Below are positions 34,401-49,400 of a stretch of DNA of 64,000 bases, one piece after another. Source of the stretch: Marisa cornuarietis (lineage: Eukaryota; Mollusca; Gastropoda; Architaenioglossa; Ampullariidae); assembly GCA_004794655.1 (NCBI GenBank), contig SMMW01000614.1, positions 3,164,501-3,228,500 on the forward strand, written 5' to 3'. The notes under the pieces were generated by a model. That model saw only the letters and a list, made by a program, of their open reading frames with translations. It was not told where the DNA came from and ran no database searches. How positions within the stretch are numbered: position 1 is the first letter of the stretch; each line of letters starts with the position of its first letter. A program made the translations under genes and the position numbers.

Positions 34401-37400
34401 ACATCAACAACTGTTTTTAAAACTTTACCTTTCTGTCCATTCTGTCTTCTGTCTCATGATTTTCGCTGTCTGACAGATCCTCATCTTTTATGATGGTCTG
34501 GTTTTCTGGCTGTAAATCTGCCAATTGATAGAAATAATAGAATGTGCATTCAACCAATGTTGTAGGTAAATAGTAGGTGACCACATGAAGTACCAGATGA
34601 ACTGACAGTTAGGGGTGGGTAGTCATTTACGCAGGCAGCCATTCAGTAACTAAACACAACACAGCTCTGCATGAGTGTATGTCTGACATTCAATCATTTA
34701 TACTCTAAAGTCTACTGAAATCTGGTCATTTCAATGGATGAAGCTTTGATTTGTCCTTCTATTAGGGTTAGTAAAGAATTCATTTTAAACATAAAAGTTT
34801 TGCATATCTGGGTAGAACAAATGTCTATAAAAAAAAAAGCAAATGCAGCAATGCACACACACAACGCACAAACACAAGAGAGAGAAAAGAGTTCCTTATA
34901 ATAACAAAAACAGTTTTCTGTACCTTCCATATCATCTTCAACCTGATCAATCTCCCCAATCTCCTTCTTCTCTTCCTCCTCTCCCTCGTATTCCAGCGTG
35001 TCTGTCTGCCGGTCTCGTTCTTTCTCTGTTGTTGCATCGCCATCATCTGCTTCAACATCCGACTCCATATCCTCAAGCGCCCGAGCATTTGTTTGTTCCT
35101 CTTCAACCACAATTCTGGAAATGGTGGCATGTGATACTATCCTGTAAACAAAAGCAAATGATTTTGTAATGCTGCCAGCTCTTCTATGGTTGAAGACAGG
35201 ACACATTGCAGCCATATTAGGGCCACTAAGCAGAAGTTAAGGACCATGAACAAACAGGACAATATTGTGGTTAATAGCATTAAAAAAATTGTAAAAAAAT
35301 AACCACATAAGGTTACTATGGGTTTTGTTTCTCTAGATAGATAAATATTTGTAGAATTCAAATGTTATTACCCGAATTTGCCTCAAATTTGTTTTTTTTT
35401 TCACAGTTAGATATCCAGGAAGGTAAGTAATTGCTATCCAAACAATAGTTGTTTTCGACTACCACGTCAAACTAGGTCCTATCACCACAAATATGGTCTA
35501 AAACCCAGGTTATACATCAGAAATGCAGATGGAAAAATCCTGTGCAACAAGCATATCGGTTTTGTCGTCAGACAGTATCTCAAAAGTTTGAGTACCTTTT
35601 GCACTGAAAAGCGATATCTGACTTGACATTTTCATTTTTGAAAGCCAATGACTAAGTCTAGAAAATTCTAAATTTCTGCCAAAAAAAAAAAACTAGACAA
35701 GAAAGGTAACTCTAGAAAAATGATCCGCAGTTAGATCCCTTTGGATACCTATAGAGATAGAAGAAAAAATTTGAACACTATTCATAACACTTACGCAGAA
35801 ATCTGAGCACTCGCGCAGACCTTCATAAGAACGCTCTATGAAGCGAGTCCTATGAGTTACTTAATAATTATATTTTTATAGCGCTTTTCACAACTTTAGA
35901 GTCAATGTGCTTTGGAAAAAGAAGGACTGAGTAAAACAATATAAAAATAGACTGAAACATAGCACACATTTATAAGACTGAAACATACCAACAAGCAAAT
36001 ATACAGAGACAGAACAACACGGCATCAAAAAAAAAAAAAGTAGTCAAGGCATTTATAAGCCACTTGCACAAATTGCACACAGTACCCAGCATCACCTGGA
36101 GTGGTGTCTGCCACTAGCTCCCCAGCTGTGGCTGTCAAATTTTAATATACTGCTTCATCTTATCCAAGGTTAATCATGCCAGGATCAGTGTAGTGAAATT
36201 TGGTTGTTCTTTTAATGTTCCTGGATAGGTTGACTGCTCATGATCATCAACTGGGGATGATGTTCATGTGAAAGTAGGATAAAAATTATGGCGATGCCAG
36301 CTACCACAAGACACGTATTCTCACTCCCTTCTACCACCCTGTCGACTGAGACTGCGCTGGTTCAATTCCTGAAAAGCGCAGCAAACTGCCCCCAGTCGAC
36401 TCAACTGGCGGGAATGGGTACCTGACTCCACAGAAGGTTGGGGAAAGTAAGGTAGCAAGGGAGAAGAGATGGGCACTGCCCTCATGTAAAAGCTGGCCCT
36501 GAGAAAAGTGAGGTCTCTAACACCTCACCCCCCAATGACCTGAAAAGGTTAGGGGATGACCTTTACCTTTTTACCTTGCCCCCCTGTCTCTCCTTTTCTC
36601 TTTCATACTTTCTCAAATTACATAGTCGAAGTTTCAAATTTTGCTTTGCATAGTATTTCATCATTTGGAGCCATCAGTTACATCTCAGGACAGAAAAAAT
36701 AAATATGCTTCATGGTAATATACACCAACCACACATTGCGCATAACCTAATCACAGATCACAGGAATATTGCTGCCAGATTTGGCGAGGACAAGACAAAC
36801 TGTGGATCTGTTCCTCACACCCACATGCATATCACCATACTCTGCTTTATCTATATTACAAATAAACTTACTCTTTCTTTTTCTTCTTCATAGCTTCTAG
36901 TGCAGCTCTACAAAGTCGAGGTAGAAACACATCTTCAATGTACTTCACTATCTGCCGGGGCTTCAGTTGTAGCTTCTCTTTGTAGGAATCCCACGGGAGA
37001 ATGGCAAAGTGTATTCTGTACATTCTACGTCTCTCACTGGGATATTGTACAGGGACCAAAACACAAGCAAACATAAATAAACATAGATACAAATCATACC
37101 ACATTTCTTGGAATACATGTGCACACCTGTCTTCACAAAAAAAGATGCACAGGCCAAACTTACTTACTTGTTTCTATTTTCATTTTTCACTATAACTCTA
37201 TAATTTTTAATGATTATTAAAATTTATCTGTGGATTGTTTAAGCCTCAGATGAACAGCCCTTTTTTTGCAAGTAACTGTTATGTGTTGCTTGAAATATGT
37301 GACAGAAAATACAACTTACTCTTTGCTTTGAACATCAGAGAAAAGATACTCAGTTGCATCAATTGTCTGTAAGACCTGCAGCAGCGAAAACAAATTAAAG

Positions 37401-40400
37401 ACACCTTAAACAAAAATAAAAATTGAATGAAAATTATAATCAAACATCATTTATGTATTGTGTGCTTGTTGTACTCATGGTGTGTGCATATGTGGCTGTA
37501 GCAGACAGAGGAAGTTGGTGCATGGGACATTTTTGAATTGGTAAAAAAGTAAGCTGGTTTTGTTAAGTATGGTGAACCTGGCTTTGATTGGGGAATGGCA
37601 CTATATATTTTTATTGCTGCTATCCACCAAAGACTAACCAAGTGATCAGATAAGACTAGATTAAGTTAAAGAGCTACAGAACAAATTCTAAGTTGATGAA
37701 GTAATGTTTCTTAATGCAAGCCCACCTCACTTAAGGTAACACGGTTTAGTTTTCTCTGCAGTTTCAAGGCAGCTGTCAATGCCTCAGGTGTGTTGAAGAC
37801 TGGCACATCCATCAAGGGAGTCTTGATTGTGTGGCTGGCTGTCATTAAAATCTCACGAAGTCGAGGTATACCTAGAGTAACGTTCATCTCGCCTCGGCCA
37901 GCAAAGTGAAAAGTGTTCAGTGTCATCTGCGTGGATGGTTCTCCAATAGACTGCAAGACAGCAATGGATAAGACAGAGATGCAAGCAGAAGATGGAGAAT
38001 TTGTTCATGACATATTTATGATTTTGTTCTCCCAAACTTTTATTTTGAAAATGTCAACACTTTTTAGTGAGACTGCTAGTTCATAAACAATGGCAAACAA
38101 TAAAAATATTGATACCTGTGCACACACCAATCCAACAGCCTCACCTGGCTGACACAGTGACTGCATAGCTTTGTCAAACACAATTGTCTCAAGGTCTTTA
38201 GCATCGCCAGTCCTTCCATACTGTAACAGAACATTTGATACTGAAATGCTGGAAGAGATAAAACAATGCCACCAGGCCCGATGATCCTATACAGCTGAGT
38301 ATGACTGACTCTGGAATTTCCCATGATACCTTTATTAATTAGCTGGATTTCTAAGGTATGTGTGGCAACAAAATGAAAATTCTTAAAACTAAATAATAAA
38401 CCTGTTTCTTGATTAACACAATGAATCTCAATGGTCTACCGTATACAAACAGCTACTACAGCCACTGTCTATTGGTGGTCTAATGGACCAATGGTGTTAA
38501 TAAAGCCTTCTGAAACTTGCTAACTACTTAAGCATTAGTTAATCTAAGAAAATGCTGCCACCTGGCATTAGCCCTTCCTTCAGTCAGCGTCCGGGTTTAT
38601 ATCAACACTCAAAAGTAAATCTGAAAGGTCTCAAATTATGGAAATAAAACAATAAATTACAACATGGGGCAAAGTGGTGGTTATTGATAATGATGACAAA
38701 ATGGAAATTCATAGAAAATAATTTGTTAAAGGACGCGACTAAAAGGAATTTGTAATCCCTCAATGACACCTTTGCATATCACTAGCTGATGCCATGACAG
38801 AGCTGAAATTTCAACACAAAAAGCAAGATATTCATGCAAAATTAATTTTCTACAGTCACATGCCATGGAAGTTTGTTCTACTTAAAACCATCTTACCCAC
38901 TCTTTTTTAAACCTACAGATTTAGCACACCATACTCACTGCGAGCAGACCCTGCTGTGCGCTGCTGAGGGACTTTTGCAGATTTTCTGGGATAACACCAG
39001 TGTGAGCCTGGGGCCAAAAGGCTGACGTCACTGGATCTGGACATCTACAATTTCTGGAGTACCTGTTGGCAAAATATGAAAGCCTTTGTAGTTAGATATT
39101 TAGACTAACAATGCTCTGACAAGTTCTCGTTAAAACTGTTTTCTGTACATGCTGCTCATCATATTTCATGAAGACCTAAAACTACAGGTTAACAGAAAAG
39201 GACTCACTTCTCTCGTCTCCTAGGATCAAGTCCACGCCATTCCAGCTGCAGTCTCCTGGCCAAAACAGTTCTACCTACACTCTTATCAATTTTCAATAAA
39301 TCCTCTCCAAGACTGTTAAGATGCTTCCTGTCCTGATGTGCACAGAAATTCAGGAACCCTGATGTTCGTACCTTAGTATTGTGCTTCCTTTCCCACTTGG
39401 TTATCTGCATTCACACATGCAGCATGTCATTGAGATTTGTTTAAATGTATGAATACAACAAAGAAATAGAAACAATTATTTTTCTCTTTATGATACAGAG
39501 AAAAATCCGCACTTGGCACAGCTAAATCTAAATAATTACACAATTTTACAAATGTTAATTTAGCTCACTCCACCACGTTAGCTCTTTAACCCTCAGAAAA
39601 CAAAAACAACAACAAAATTGTGTTCATCCCTGACTGTGCTATTAGTGAAAATGAGTGCCTGGGAGTAAAAATTGTCAGCCCACCCCCCCTAAAAAAGCAG
39701 CATACTTCAACTAGTTAACAATAGTTTACCAAGGCACTTTATTTCTTCATTTTATAATTTAAAGACAAGCACTTCCAGAGGTAACAAAGTGATCATGTAT
39801 CTTATTAGATGACTCAATAAACAGTTTCAGAGGAGTATGCCTGTTAACAGAAAAATACCATTTTTGTAGAAACATTTCTTTTTCAGCCCAGCAATTCAAC
39901 CAGATGACAAGACTGTAAAGTTTACCCCACTAGCTACCACAATTCCAGCTCTCCACTACTGATTGGTCAGAGCTGACCAATACACAGGGAGCGCACAAAC
40001 TCAACCAACTCATACCCCATGCCACCATGCCTAGCCAGCGAGTTTAACTTATTAGTTTGTCTACAAAGCACATGAGCAAGAGTAGGTCAGATGAGTCATA
40101 CCATAGGCAATGTGGAGAGCTGGCAACATGCTCCCAACTGTGTCAAGATAATGAGAGCAAGCTACAAGGTCCTTCAGATAAGACATAGCAAACATGGAAT
40201 TTGAGCACCTGCCCAATATCTTCATGATTTCTTTAAGCACAGGTATAACAGCTGCATGTTCTTGGGAAGCCACGTGACAGTGTGATGCAAACCAACATTT
40301 TTACATCACACCATGACACATTAAAGAATCTGACACTCCTTTTATAAAAAAGATTAATATGTGAGCAAGTCGACATGGTGTGGTATAATTTTGCCTAATT

Positions 40401-43400
40401 CAGACACTAATTCAGGTGAGAATCCACACTGACCGCACGACAAAGTAAATTAATGTACTTGGTCGGAGTGGATCCCACGTAGTGTTGCTAAGCGATCACC
40501 TTAGCTGCTAAGGGCTTGATTGGTCTAAATTAATGGATGTGAAATTAAGATAGGCTGCTTAACATTTCCACAAAATTCAGTGGAGATCTCTTAGACAAGA
40601 CAGACTAACACAGCGCAAGCGGAAGATTCGTAACGGATGCTGACATCTTTTCTACCGAAAGGTAGTAGCTGAATCAATGCTTAGACTGGGGATCAAGCAC
40701 AGGGGAGATCAGGGAGAGATCTCTCAGACACTATGGACCTCCACAGCAGTAACTACAGACACTGAAAACAGGGATTCTGCTAAGGCTAAATTCTTTGGGG
40801 TCCCAGGGACCCCTTCTTCAGATTTCTAATGTGTCCCAGGCTAGCTCTAAGGAGTCCCTTTACAATGTGAAAAAAAATCACAGGTACTGAATGGAACAGG
40901 GCATGATGATGTGGGTTCACAATCTTCATTATCTTGCTGTTTGTCTTTACCCTCACTTTCTTTCCGTTTCTGAGACAATGATTTAAACCACGCTGTCAAC
41001 GACATCTTGGAAATAGGTTAATGGAACTCTTTACGGTAAGGGAAAACTCAGTGCAAGGGAAGTTACTCTCACCTTGTAGCAGACGACAATAATAGATTGG
41101 GGTACGATGTCAGACACTACACTTACCCAATTTTGTATATGTTCTTCGCCCATATTTGAAGGGGTCCCCTGGGATCCCACTGACGAAAATTGAAGGGGTC
41201 CTCCGAACTTTTAATGCGTACTGTACGCAATTTTTGCGTTAACAGAAGTCCTGCTGAAAATACTCCTGCCGAAGGGCAGTGCTGAATCGATAACTACACT
41301 GGGGATTGACCATAGCAAGGCTGATCTTCAAAATCGTGATCTATGGTTGTGTTCCTCTTGGATCATAATGTTCTAATTTGTCAGTTCGAGTAGAATTCTT
41401 CTGTGTTATCGGTTCATCTGCCGCTCATCAGTTCGGCTGACATTCACCTGTACTGACAGTTCACGTGCTTTGGATATAATTTGCCAGTCATCAATTCGGA
41501 TGAACTTCTATGCTGTCAGTTTACCTGCCTTAGATATAACCCACTGATTGTCAGTTCAAGAGAACTTCTGTGCAGACGATTCACCTGTCTTGGATGTAAC
41601 CTTATGATGATGGCGAAGTGAACTCCTGATGTGTTGAATACTAATTCACCTGACCCTTTGTGCAGGATTACCCGATCGTCGAATTGACAAAGCAGATAGG
41701 TGACGTTGCCAGGGAGACCCTTATCAGTTATTAGACAGTTCTCTATTTCTTTTCAATTTCATTTTTTTCTTTTAAAACATTAAATGTGGAATCGTTGACC
41801 AGGCCTTTTTGTGTGAAAAAGGAAGAAGACTGTTGCAAGCTTAGCTACATGTAGATGTACATTCACGCTCGTATACATTCATAAGTGCACTCTTCACTCA
41901 AAATGTTACAAAGAGAGAGGTTTAGACAGGTGAATATCCTTCTGAGATTTCAAGAACCAGCAAATGACACAAAAGCCATGCCTGGGACAGACTGGCCAGG
42001 AGATCAAATACAGTAATCCCTCACTTATCACAGGTGTTCCGTTCCAGGCCCACCCAGGATAAGTGAATTTCTGCAAAGTAGGGACGCTATACTTTTTTTT
42101 AGTAGTTATACATTATTTTAAGTCTTTATAAACCCTCCCCACACTCTAATACATAACCCTTTTCCATTCCCTTAATAACTTTTCCCATACTGTACACATA
42201 CCTTTTAAAAAAAACTTCTACTTAAATGTTAATAAAAATGTTTTAAACTCTTAAACCTAGATACGTAATTTAAAAAACTAGATATGGGTAGTCACCATTG
42301 AAGATATGCCATACAGCTAGAATGATAATGATTAATTAGCTGAACAGTACTGATGACGATGGCGATGAAGATGAGATAAATGCCAAGAAGAGCATTACTG
42401 CTCTTCTAAAGGCACCACTTCATCAGGTGGTGCAGTATCTTCGGCATCGGACGTAAGTTCTACTACTTCCGCTAAAGGCGTAGGAGTAACAGATCTCTTT
42501 GTGTGAGTTATGAAAGTTTGAGTGGCATCATAGGGCTTGAATAAATTCAGTCTCTAACGAAAACTTTACAAATAATGTACACAACACCGCAGATGAAAAC
42601 AACGCACATGTGACAGTCGGATGCTAATGTGAAACGGAAGAGCTGAAAAGATAGCTGCGTACAGCGAAAGAAAACAAGATGTGACGGTTACTGAGCCAAT
42701 CAGCAACTGGGATACATTACTGTACAATACGTACTACGCATGTGCAAAAATACTTTAGAGGGAGTACCGCAAAACCCAGCGAAACAGCGAAAATACCTTG
42801 ATAAATATTTTGCATTAATATTTTTTGAAAACCTGCAAAACAGTGAGTCTGTGATAAACGAACCGCAAAGTAGCGAGGGATTACTGTAAATCTCCTTTTG
42901 ATGCCATATCCCACAACTCCAAATGGTAAAAAAGTATCAGAGAGCATAGCCCTATAACCCTGAATCGTGATGGGTGTCAAAGCTTTCACATTGAAGAACC
43001 CCAGGAATGACTGGTTGAGTAGGGTGACCAGAAGGACTGTGAGAGGAAACAATCAGAACTGAGACCATCCCATTGTATTGACAAGGCATCTAATGCCCTT
43101 GCTAATGGGTCTGGAACCAGGAACATGAAACCTTGTTTCAGTGAGTGGTGATGAGATCCACCAGCAGCTAAAAAGTATAACAAAAATAAATTGTACTAAA
43201 AGACCTTTAAATGGATGGACCATTTGGAATTAACGATCTGTCATCCTGAGCCTTCTGGGCTCCAGACTGGCGACCCAGTGAAGGGAGAGTAAAGGTCAAA
43301 CAAAGCCTGTACTTGATGGTCGCATAGACCCAAAGATCTGCAGTCTCTCCTACCAGAACATGAGAAATGCTGCCAGAACATCCTAGTCAATGTTTCTGTG

Positions 43401-46400
43401 CCGGACACAACTTCTCATGGCTGCAGTGCATCAAGTGCGGTCCCTCCAAAACAAGGCTGAGCAGTTCTCACCCTGCTACAGACTGCAGTGCCCTGCAACT
43501 AAAAGAGTCACTGCAAAGGCCTAACTGCAGGGCTGAGTACATGTGTTGCCTCTGGAGGCAAGAAAACACCAGGCAAGGTTATGAATCACAAACCTCAACA
43601 TGACCTGCAAGCCCCCATGGTGTGTCGATGAGAACAGGATCAACCCCTTACAAACAGATCCTCCACATCAAAACAACAGAGGACCAGAGAGACTCGGTTC
43701 CCTGACAGCCCATCAATCCAATCAATACAAGACTTGAAAGGAGATATCTGACTGGAGCGGAGCAGGCGCTGAGAACCCAGTGGGCTTTCCACTTACATGG
43801 GAAGGTGGTGAGTGAACAGTGTGGGACAATAAAATCCACATGCAGCCCCTGAGACAATGACATGATCGGGACCCCTATTTAGGTACTGGTTCCCTGTTGC
43901 TATAAGGGTTGAAGCATCTTCATCCCTCAGATGGCTATAGTGGTATTGTAGAGCCATGGTTAGTGAGGAACAAAAGATTTCTGGTTGTCTAGCATGACCC
44001 TTATTTTCCAAAGCTAACAAATCCACCTTAACAGAGCCAGGCATCCTTTCCCACCACAGTTTATCCCTGACCACACACACACACACACACCATCAATGCT
44101 CCTGCACAGCCGCAGTGATTTGGAGCAAGAACCTTAGCCAATCACTGCTGAGCACCCTTTTTCATGATGCTCCAGCAGATCCGTGCCAATGTGTTTTGAG
44201 CACCAACACTAATAAACAAAACAACAAACGCCAGCCTACTGAAAGCCCCTTTACACTCCTCAGATAAATGATGGCAGTCTTGGCTTTGTGAGTAGTTCTT
44301 CACTTCTTAACAGTCTTCTAAATAACAGACTATAAACCACAAGCTTTCACAAATCATTACAATGATTTCATTTCTACAAGGAATACACTATATTAAAGTA
44401 CAATGGTACCTCGAGTTACGAATTGAATTCATTCTAGAGCCGTGCTCATAACTAGAAATGCTCGCAACTCGAACGAATTTTCCCATTTAAAATAATGAAA
44501 ATCGGATTAATCCATTCCAGCCCTCTGACAAGTCCCCAAAAATTCCTAAATTATGAAAAAATACATGTTTTTGATAAATAATAAATAAATAAAAGAAAAA
44601 TGTACAAAATACAGTAAGAAAAATGTATAAAATACAGTACTGTAATCTTACATTGGTGACAGATGAGCACGGCTAAAGGGGAGCGACTGAGGAGGGAGTG
44701 AGGAAGGGATACTGGCACATAACGAAGTGTAGATATAACACTTTCTTACACTTTAAACAAAATTACAATTGCACTTTCTTTCCTTTAAATGATCCCGAAG
44801 CAAAGCTGTTTGTAACTCGGAACAGCGTTTGTAACGCGAGCAGAAATTTTGCTTGAGCTGCTGCTCGTAACTCGAAATGGTCATATATGGAGCAGCTTGT
44901 AACTCAAGGTACCACTGTATTCATCATGGTTACCTTTTTCTTGGCCTTCTTAACTGCCTTTGATTCAAGGGCTAAATCTTTTCCGGCACAAATTACATCT
45001 TTATTCTGTAGCAGAAATGGTAGCTGTTTGCTCTGTAGGAATGGTGTCTTGTTTACTTCCATGCCATCTTCACCATAGCGGAACTGAAGAGAAGAAATTA
45101 ATTCTGCGACTATATTACAAAAGCCACTCAGAATATAAAAACACAAACTGAATACAAAATCAATACCCAGCTATGCTAACTATAAAAATATGATCTGACT
45201 TTTTAAATGGTGACACAAATTCTAAGCATAAGAATACAGACATGAAACATGTGAATGCATGTTTATTGCCAAACGTCCATACTAAACAAAATGCATGCAT
45301 GTGCACCCACATGCAAAACAGTTGTGGTAGAGGTGTGAAAGAAGTGAGGTGATGTGACATATTTGAAGGAAAGAGCAATTCTAACAGAGGTTTACTCATA
45401 GCCCTACCATCTCCAGTCTCTTATGTGAATGCATGTTTATTGCCAAACGTCCATACTAAACAAAATGCATGCATGTGCACCCACATGCAAAACAGTTGTG
45501 GTAGAGGTGTGAAAGAAGTGAGGTGATGTGACATATTTGAAGGAAAGAGCAATTCTAACAGAGGTTTACTCATAGCCCTACCATCTCCAGTCTCTTATGA
45601 GTAAACATCTATTAGGAAATACTTTTCTGACTACAACAGGGACCACAAAAGTGAGACACGGGATTTAACTATGAGCAGAACTCACCTGCACTATACTGCC
45701 GTCACTATCCCGCACTGTCATGTCATAGCTGACCATTATTCCCTCCAGATGTTTGACAAGGCAGCGCTGCAGGTAACCACTGCGACTGGTTTTCACTGCT
45801 GTGTCTACCAGGCCCTGATACATAAACAAAATTGCTGTCCCACTCCTGTATATTTATGTCATGAAGAAAAGATATCAAATTGTATTCAAGGATTTATCCT
45901 AATCATTTTCCAATATAAACTTTACTTAAGCACTTGTTACACCACTATTGTGTACACTATGGCTTCTGAAATAAACTTGTATCACGAGCTGAGGTGCGGC
46001 TCGAGAAAATGTCGATTTTGGGGTGCCATGGTAAATTTTTAGTTACGCCAGATTTGAATACTTTGACATATAATAAAACAGATTTTAAAGTGTTTTTGTT
46101 GAAAAATGTGTGTTTTGATGCTGAATAAAATCATTTTTCACACCTACCCCGACCAATTTTCTCCCCAAGCCTCGCGCTAATACCGAAAATGGCTCTTGTT
46201 TGAGCCTTGGCTACGTCCACGAGGAGCGCACGAAGCGGGACTTTGTAAACTGTTTGGACCGGCATTCTCTCCTCTACCTTGCTATACTAGTCAAAGGCCT
46301 ATGCTAAAAGTAGTTTCTGAGCTGTTTTTAACTAAACTAGGTCACCCTTTTCCGAATCGTTCACAGCTATTGGCTTACATGGTAGTTTCCGGTAAAAGAA

Positions 46401-49400
46401 TTGAAACGACATGATCCAATTGGTTCGTAGCCTTAAAAATGACTGACATTTGTAACTCAGTTGCGAGTGACACACAGTTTGCAGTTTTATTTAGAAATGC
46501 ATAAACTAAAAAGGGATGTAACGAAGATTCTGGTATAAACATTACTTTTGATGAAATTAACTCTCTAAATAAAAATCTCTATTTGCTAAATTCACATGTG
46601 GGGGTGCTACCATATTTGATTGCTTATATCTCCTAGAAATCTTGAGATATAAAAAATATTAATACATCACAGTTTAGGTTAATGTTTACAAAGAACCTAA
46701 AAGATTTGATATAGGATGCATGGCATTGTGTAGCTATATTTTTAAAATTCTTGTATGTTTTTGATTAACATTGATTAAAGTCATAATTTTCACTCTAGGT
46801 ACTCAAAAACATTTTTAAAGTGCTATTTATATGTTATTTTGTTACTCTATAATAAAAAACCTTTAAAGATATTCAAAATGTCAATTAAAATTTGGAGCAT
46901 CCTCCTTAGAACACTCATGTGGCGAACAAATATGCACATAACACAGGTGTTTAGTATTTGTCTTATCTTAAAACTTGCACAAGAAGAGGCAATATTTTGT
47001 TATATATATATATTTTTTTTCTTTCATTAACTCTAGTTATCAGCTGGGGTTGAAAGGGTTTCTTTTCCTTGCAGCTATTAGTGTCCAGCCACCAAAATTA
47101 CAAAAAAATAAAATAATTAAAAAAATACTACCCACAGGGCTGAATAAATACTGCTAGTACTAAACAAAGACTATCACACCTCTCTGCCAGCCATGCAGTG
47201 GAAAAACAACTCCTGGGTCTTTATGCCAGTCAGGAAACGGCCAGTTACAAACCCTCTGGCTCTGGGCGACATATCATATGGGCGGAAAGAAGGAACAGAG
47301 CGCCCGCTCTTCATCAAAGATGGGCGCCGACCCTCCAGCTCAATCTGACCCAGCAAACAGGACATCTGCATGCAGTTAACCTGCAGATCATAAAGAGAAA
47401 ACGAGGTGCAATTAACTTTAAAGGGGAAGCGGAGGCACTGTCAATTCAGCTAATCAGCTATGTCTATCAAGAATACTGGGCACACACAGGTCAAAACAAG
47501 GAAATGTTGTGTAATACTGAAATCTATTAAACTGCTAAAAATACAGAAAAGCATTTCGTGAACATTCTCATTGTCTGATAACAGTCTTGATGGTTGTAGC
47601 ACTAGCATCACCACACTATCAACAGTATTCTACACAGTGACACAACTGTAATTCTTGAAATTGGGCTGTGTTAACACTCAAGCACGAGAGAAAAAAAAAG
47701 AGTACTATTGTAACTTTTCTTTCTCTGAGACTTACCATATAACATTACAAAAGCAGATAACAGGCTACATTTGCTCTTAATCCATCAAAAGTTGACTCTG
47801 GTACCATTTCACAAGGGTGTATGCCGGTTGGTCTAACCACTGTGGCAATGGTCTCTAAGTTTCATAAACTTTCATCTGACCCAGACTTCATGCAGTTCTA
47901 AGATGATGGTTCTTTACGGTTGACAACTCACTCAGCTTTCTTACAGAAGAATCATCTGCAGCAATCCCATGCCAGCTTCTGGATGGCACACCCCATCTAC
48001 CTGTGATGCACAAGGCTGATTCAGCTGAACCAAGCATGCTATTCATGCTTTTCAGGACATCAGGACGAGGTTTCTCCCCCAAGCCGGTTATCTTGGACTA
48101 CAGATGCTTATGAAATCTTTCTCTGAAAACCTCCGATTAGTTTCATGTTCGTGCTCACAACATGCTGGTGACTGACAAATCTTGCCTTATGTTGTAATGT
48201 AGCATTAACTGTTGGCTGGCATTTCAGCTCTACCTTTGGAAGGTTTTTTGTGAGAATTTTTCCGTGCACACTGCATTTTTGGGCCTGATCAAGGTGGCAT
48301 AGCATCCTCCCACATAAGCAGGTAGATTGTTCTGCTTCCCTCCTCCTGATATCTATTCTATGGTCACATCATCTGGTAACGTCAAAAAAGTAAAATGTTT
48401 ACTGTAAATTCTTTATGTGAAACTGACCAGATGACATGACACTGAAGTCCTCCTGACCTCCCTGCTGTTTTGTTGAGTGTTGGTGTTTTGACTTTGCTGT
48501 TGCCTTTATAGCTCACTTGACCAATGGAGCACCCCACAAGGCAGGGACATGCTAACTATCAGGTAGTCAACTTATGATGGTTAGATAGAAAATATAGCCT
48601 GTTACCTCATATCATCTGAAAAGATAAAAAAAGAAACAGCAACTCACTGTGGATCCCTTGGCCCCAGATTGCACCATAAGCTGAAGGTTGTTTGCAGGAA
48701 AGCGTTTAAAAAGTCCTTTTGGCATCGTACACCTGTAAGCATCAAACGGTATGTGTAGTCTTGTGAAAGGCCTGATCAGGAGATGGTCAGTCTCCTTACA
48801 TTTTACAGTCAAACTCAAATAATGCAGCAGTAGGAGGACAATGCTGGCAAACACAACAGAATGTGGTTGTTTCTTGAAAGCAGCCAAATCTTAAAATGAT
48901 AACTGCTGCCCAACAAATTAAGTGGAAAGAATATTGATCGTCCACCAAGATCCAGACTATAAACTTAAAAATGCCACAGATCCAGATCAGTATCTCAGCT
49001 GTTAGTCACAATCAAAGCAAAAGCTTTCAGGCTTCACTACACTTAATTCTAGAGATAATTAATCTTTTACAGCTTTATATTTACTACTTACACCCTTTTC
49101 ATGGTAAAAAAAAAAAGATCATGCTTGTACAGGCATAAAGCTTTTGTCAAGTGTTAATCAAGAGTTCACGTTAGCCCCTCACTCCCAACACACACACAGA
49201 GAATGGACAACAAATATACCTCACAATCTTGTCCTGGATTCTGTCAGTAAACTTTTTGGTAGTAGCATCTAGTTCCTGCATCTTCAAATCATCAGATGCA
49301 AAATGCGCTTCTCTTAGTTTGCACATTAACTCCTCATCGCTGCACTCCTCAGCAGTCATTCCAAACGTCTGCAGTGCTGACAGATGTCCTATGTTGGAAG

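Noticed and set aside
40061..40273. 70-codon frame considered as a missing POLR1A exon between 39404 and 44934
   Set aside because: The flanking exons already join in phase and match the family's spacing; the peptide does not resemble Pol I.
43367..43603. Plus-strand Cys/His-rich frame as a zinc-knuckle Gag
   Set aside because: The opposite strand gives a coherent DIRS RNase H-to-recombinase order, so this frame is better explained as antisense.
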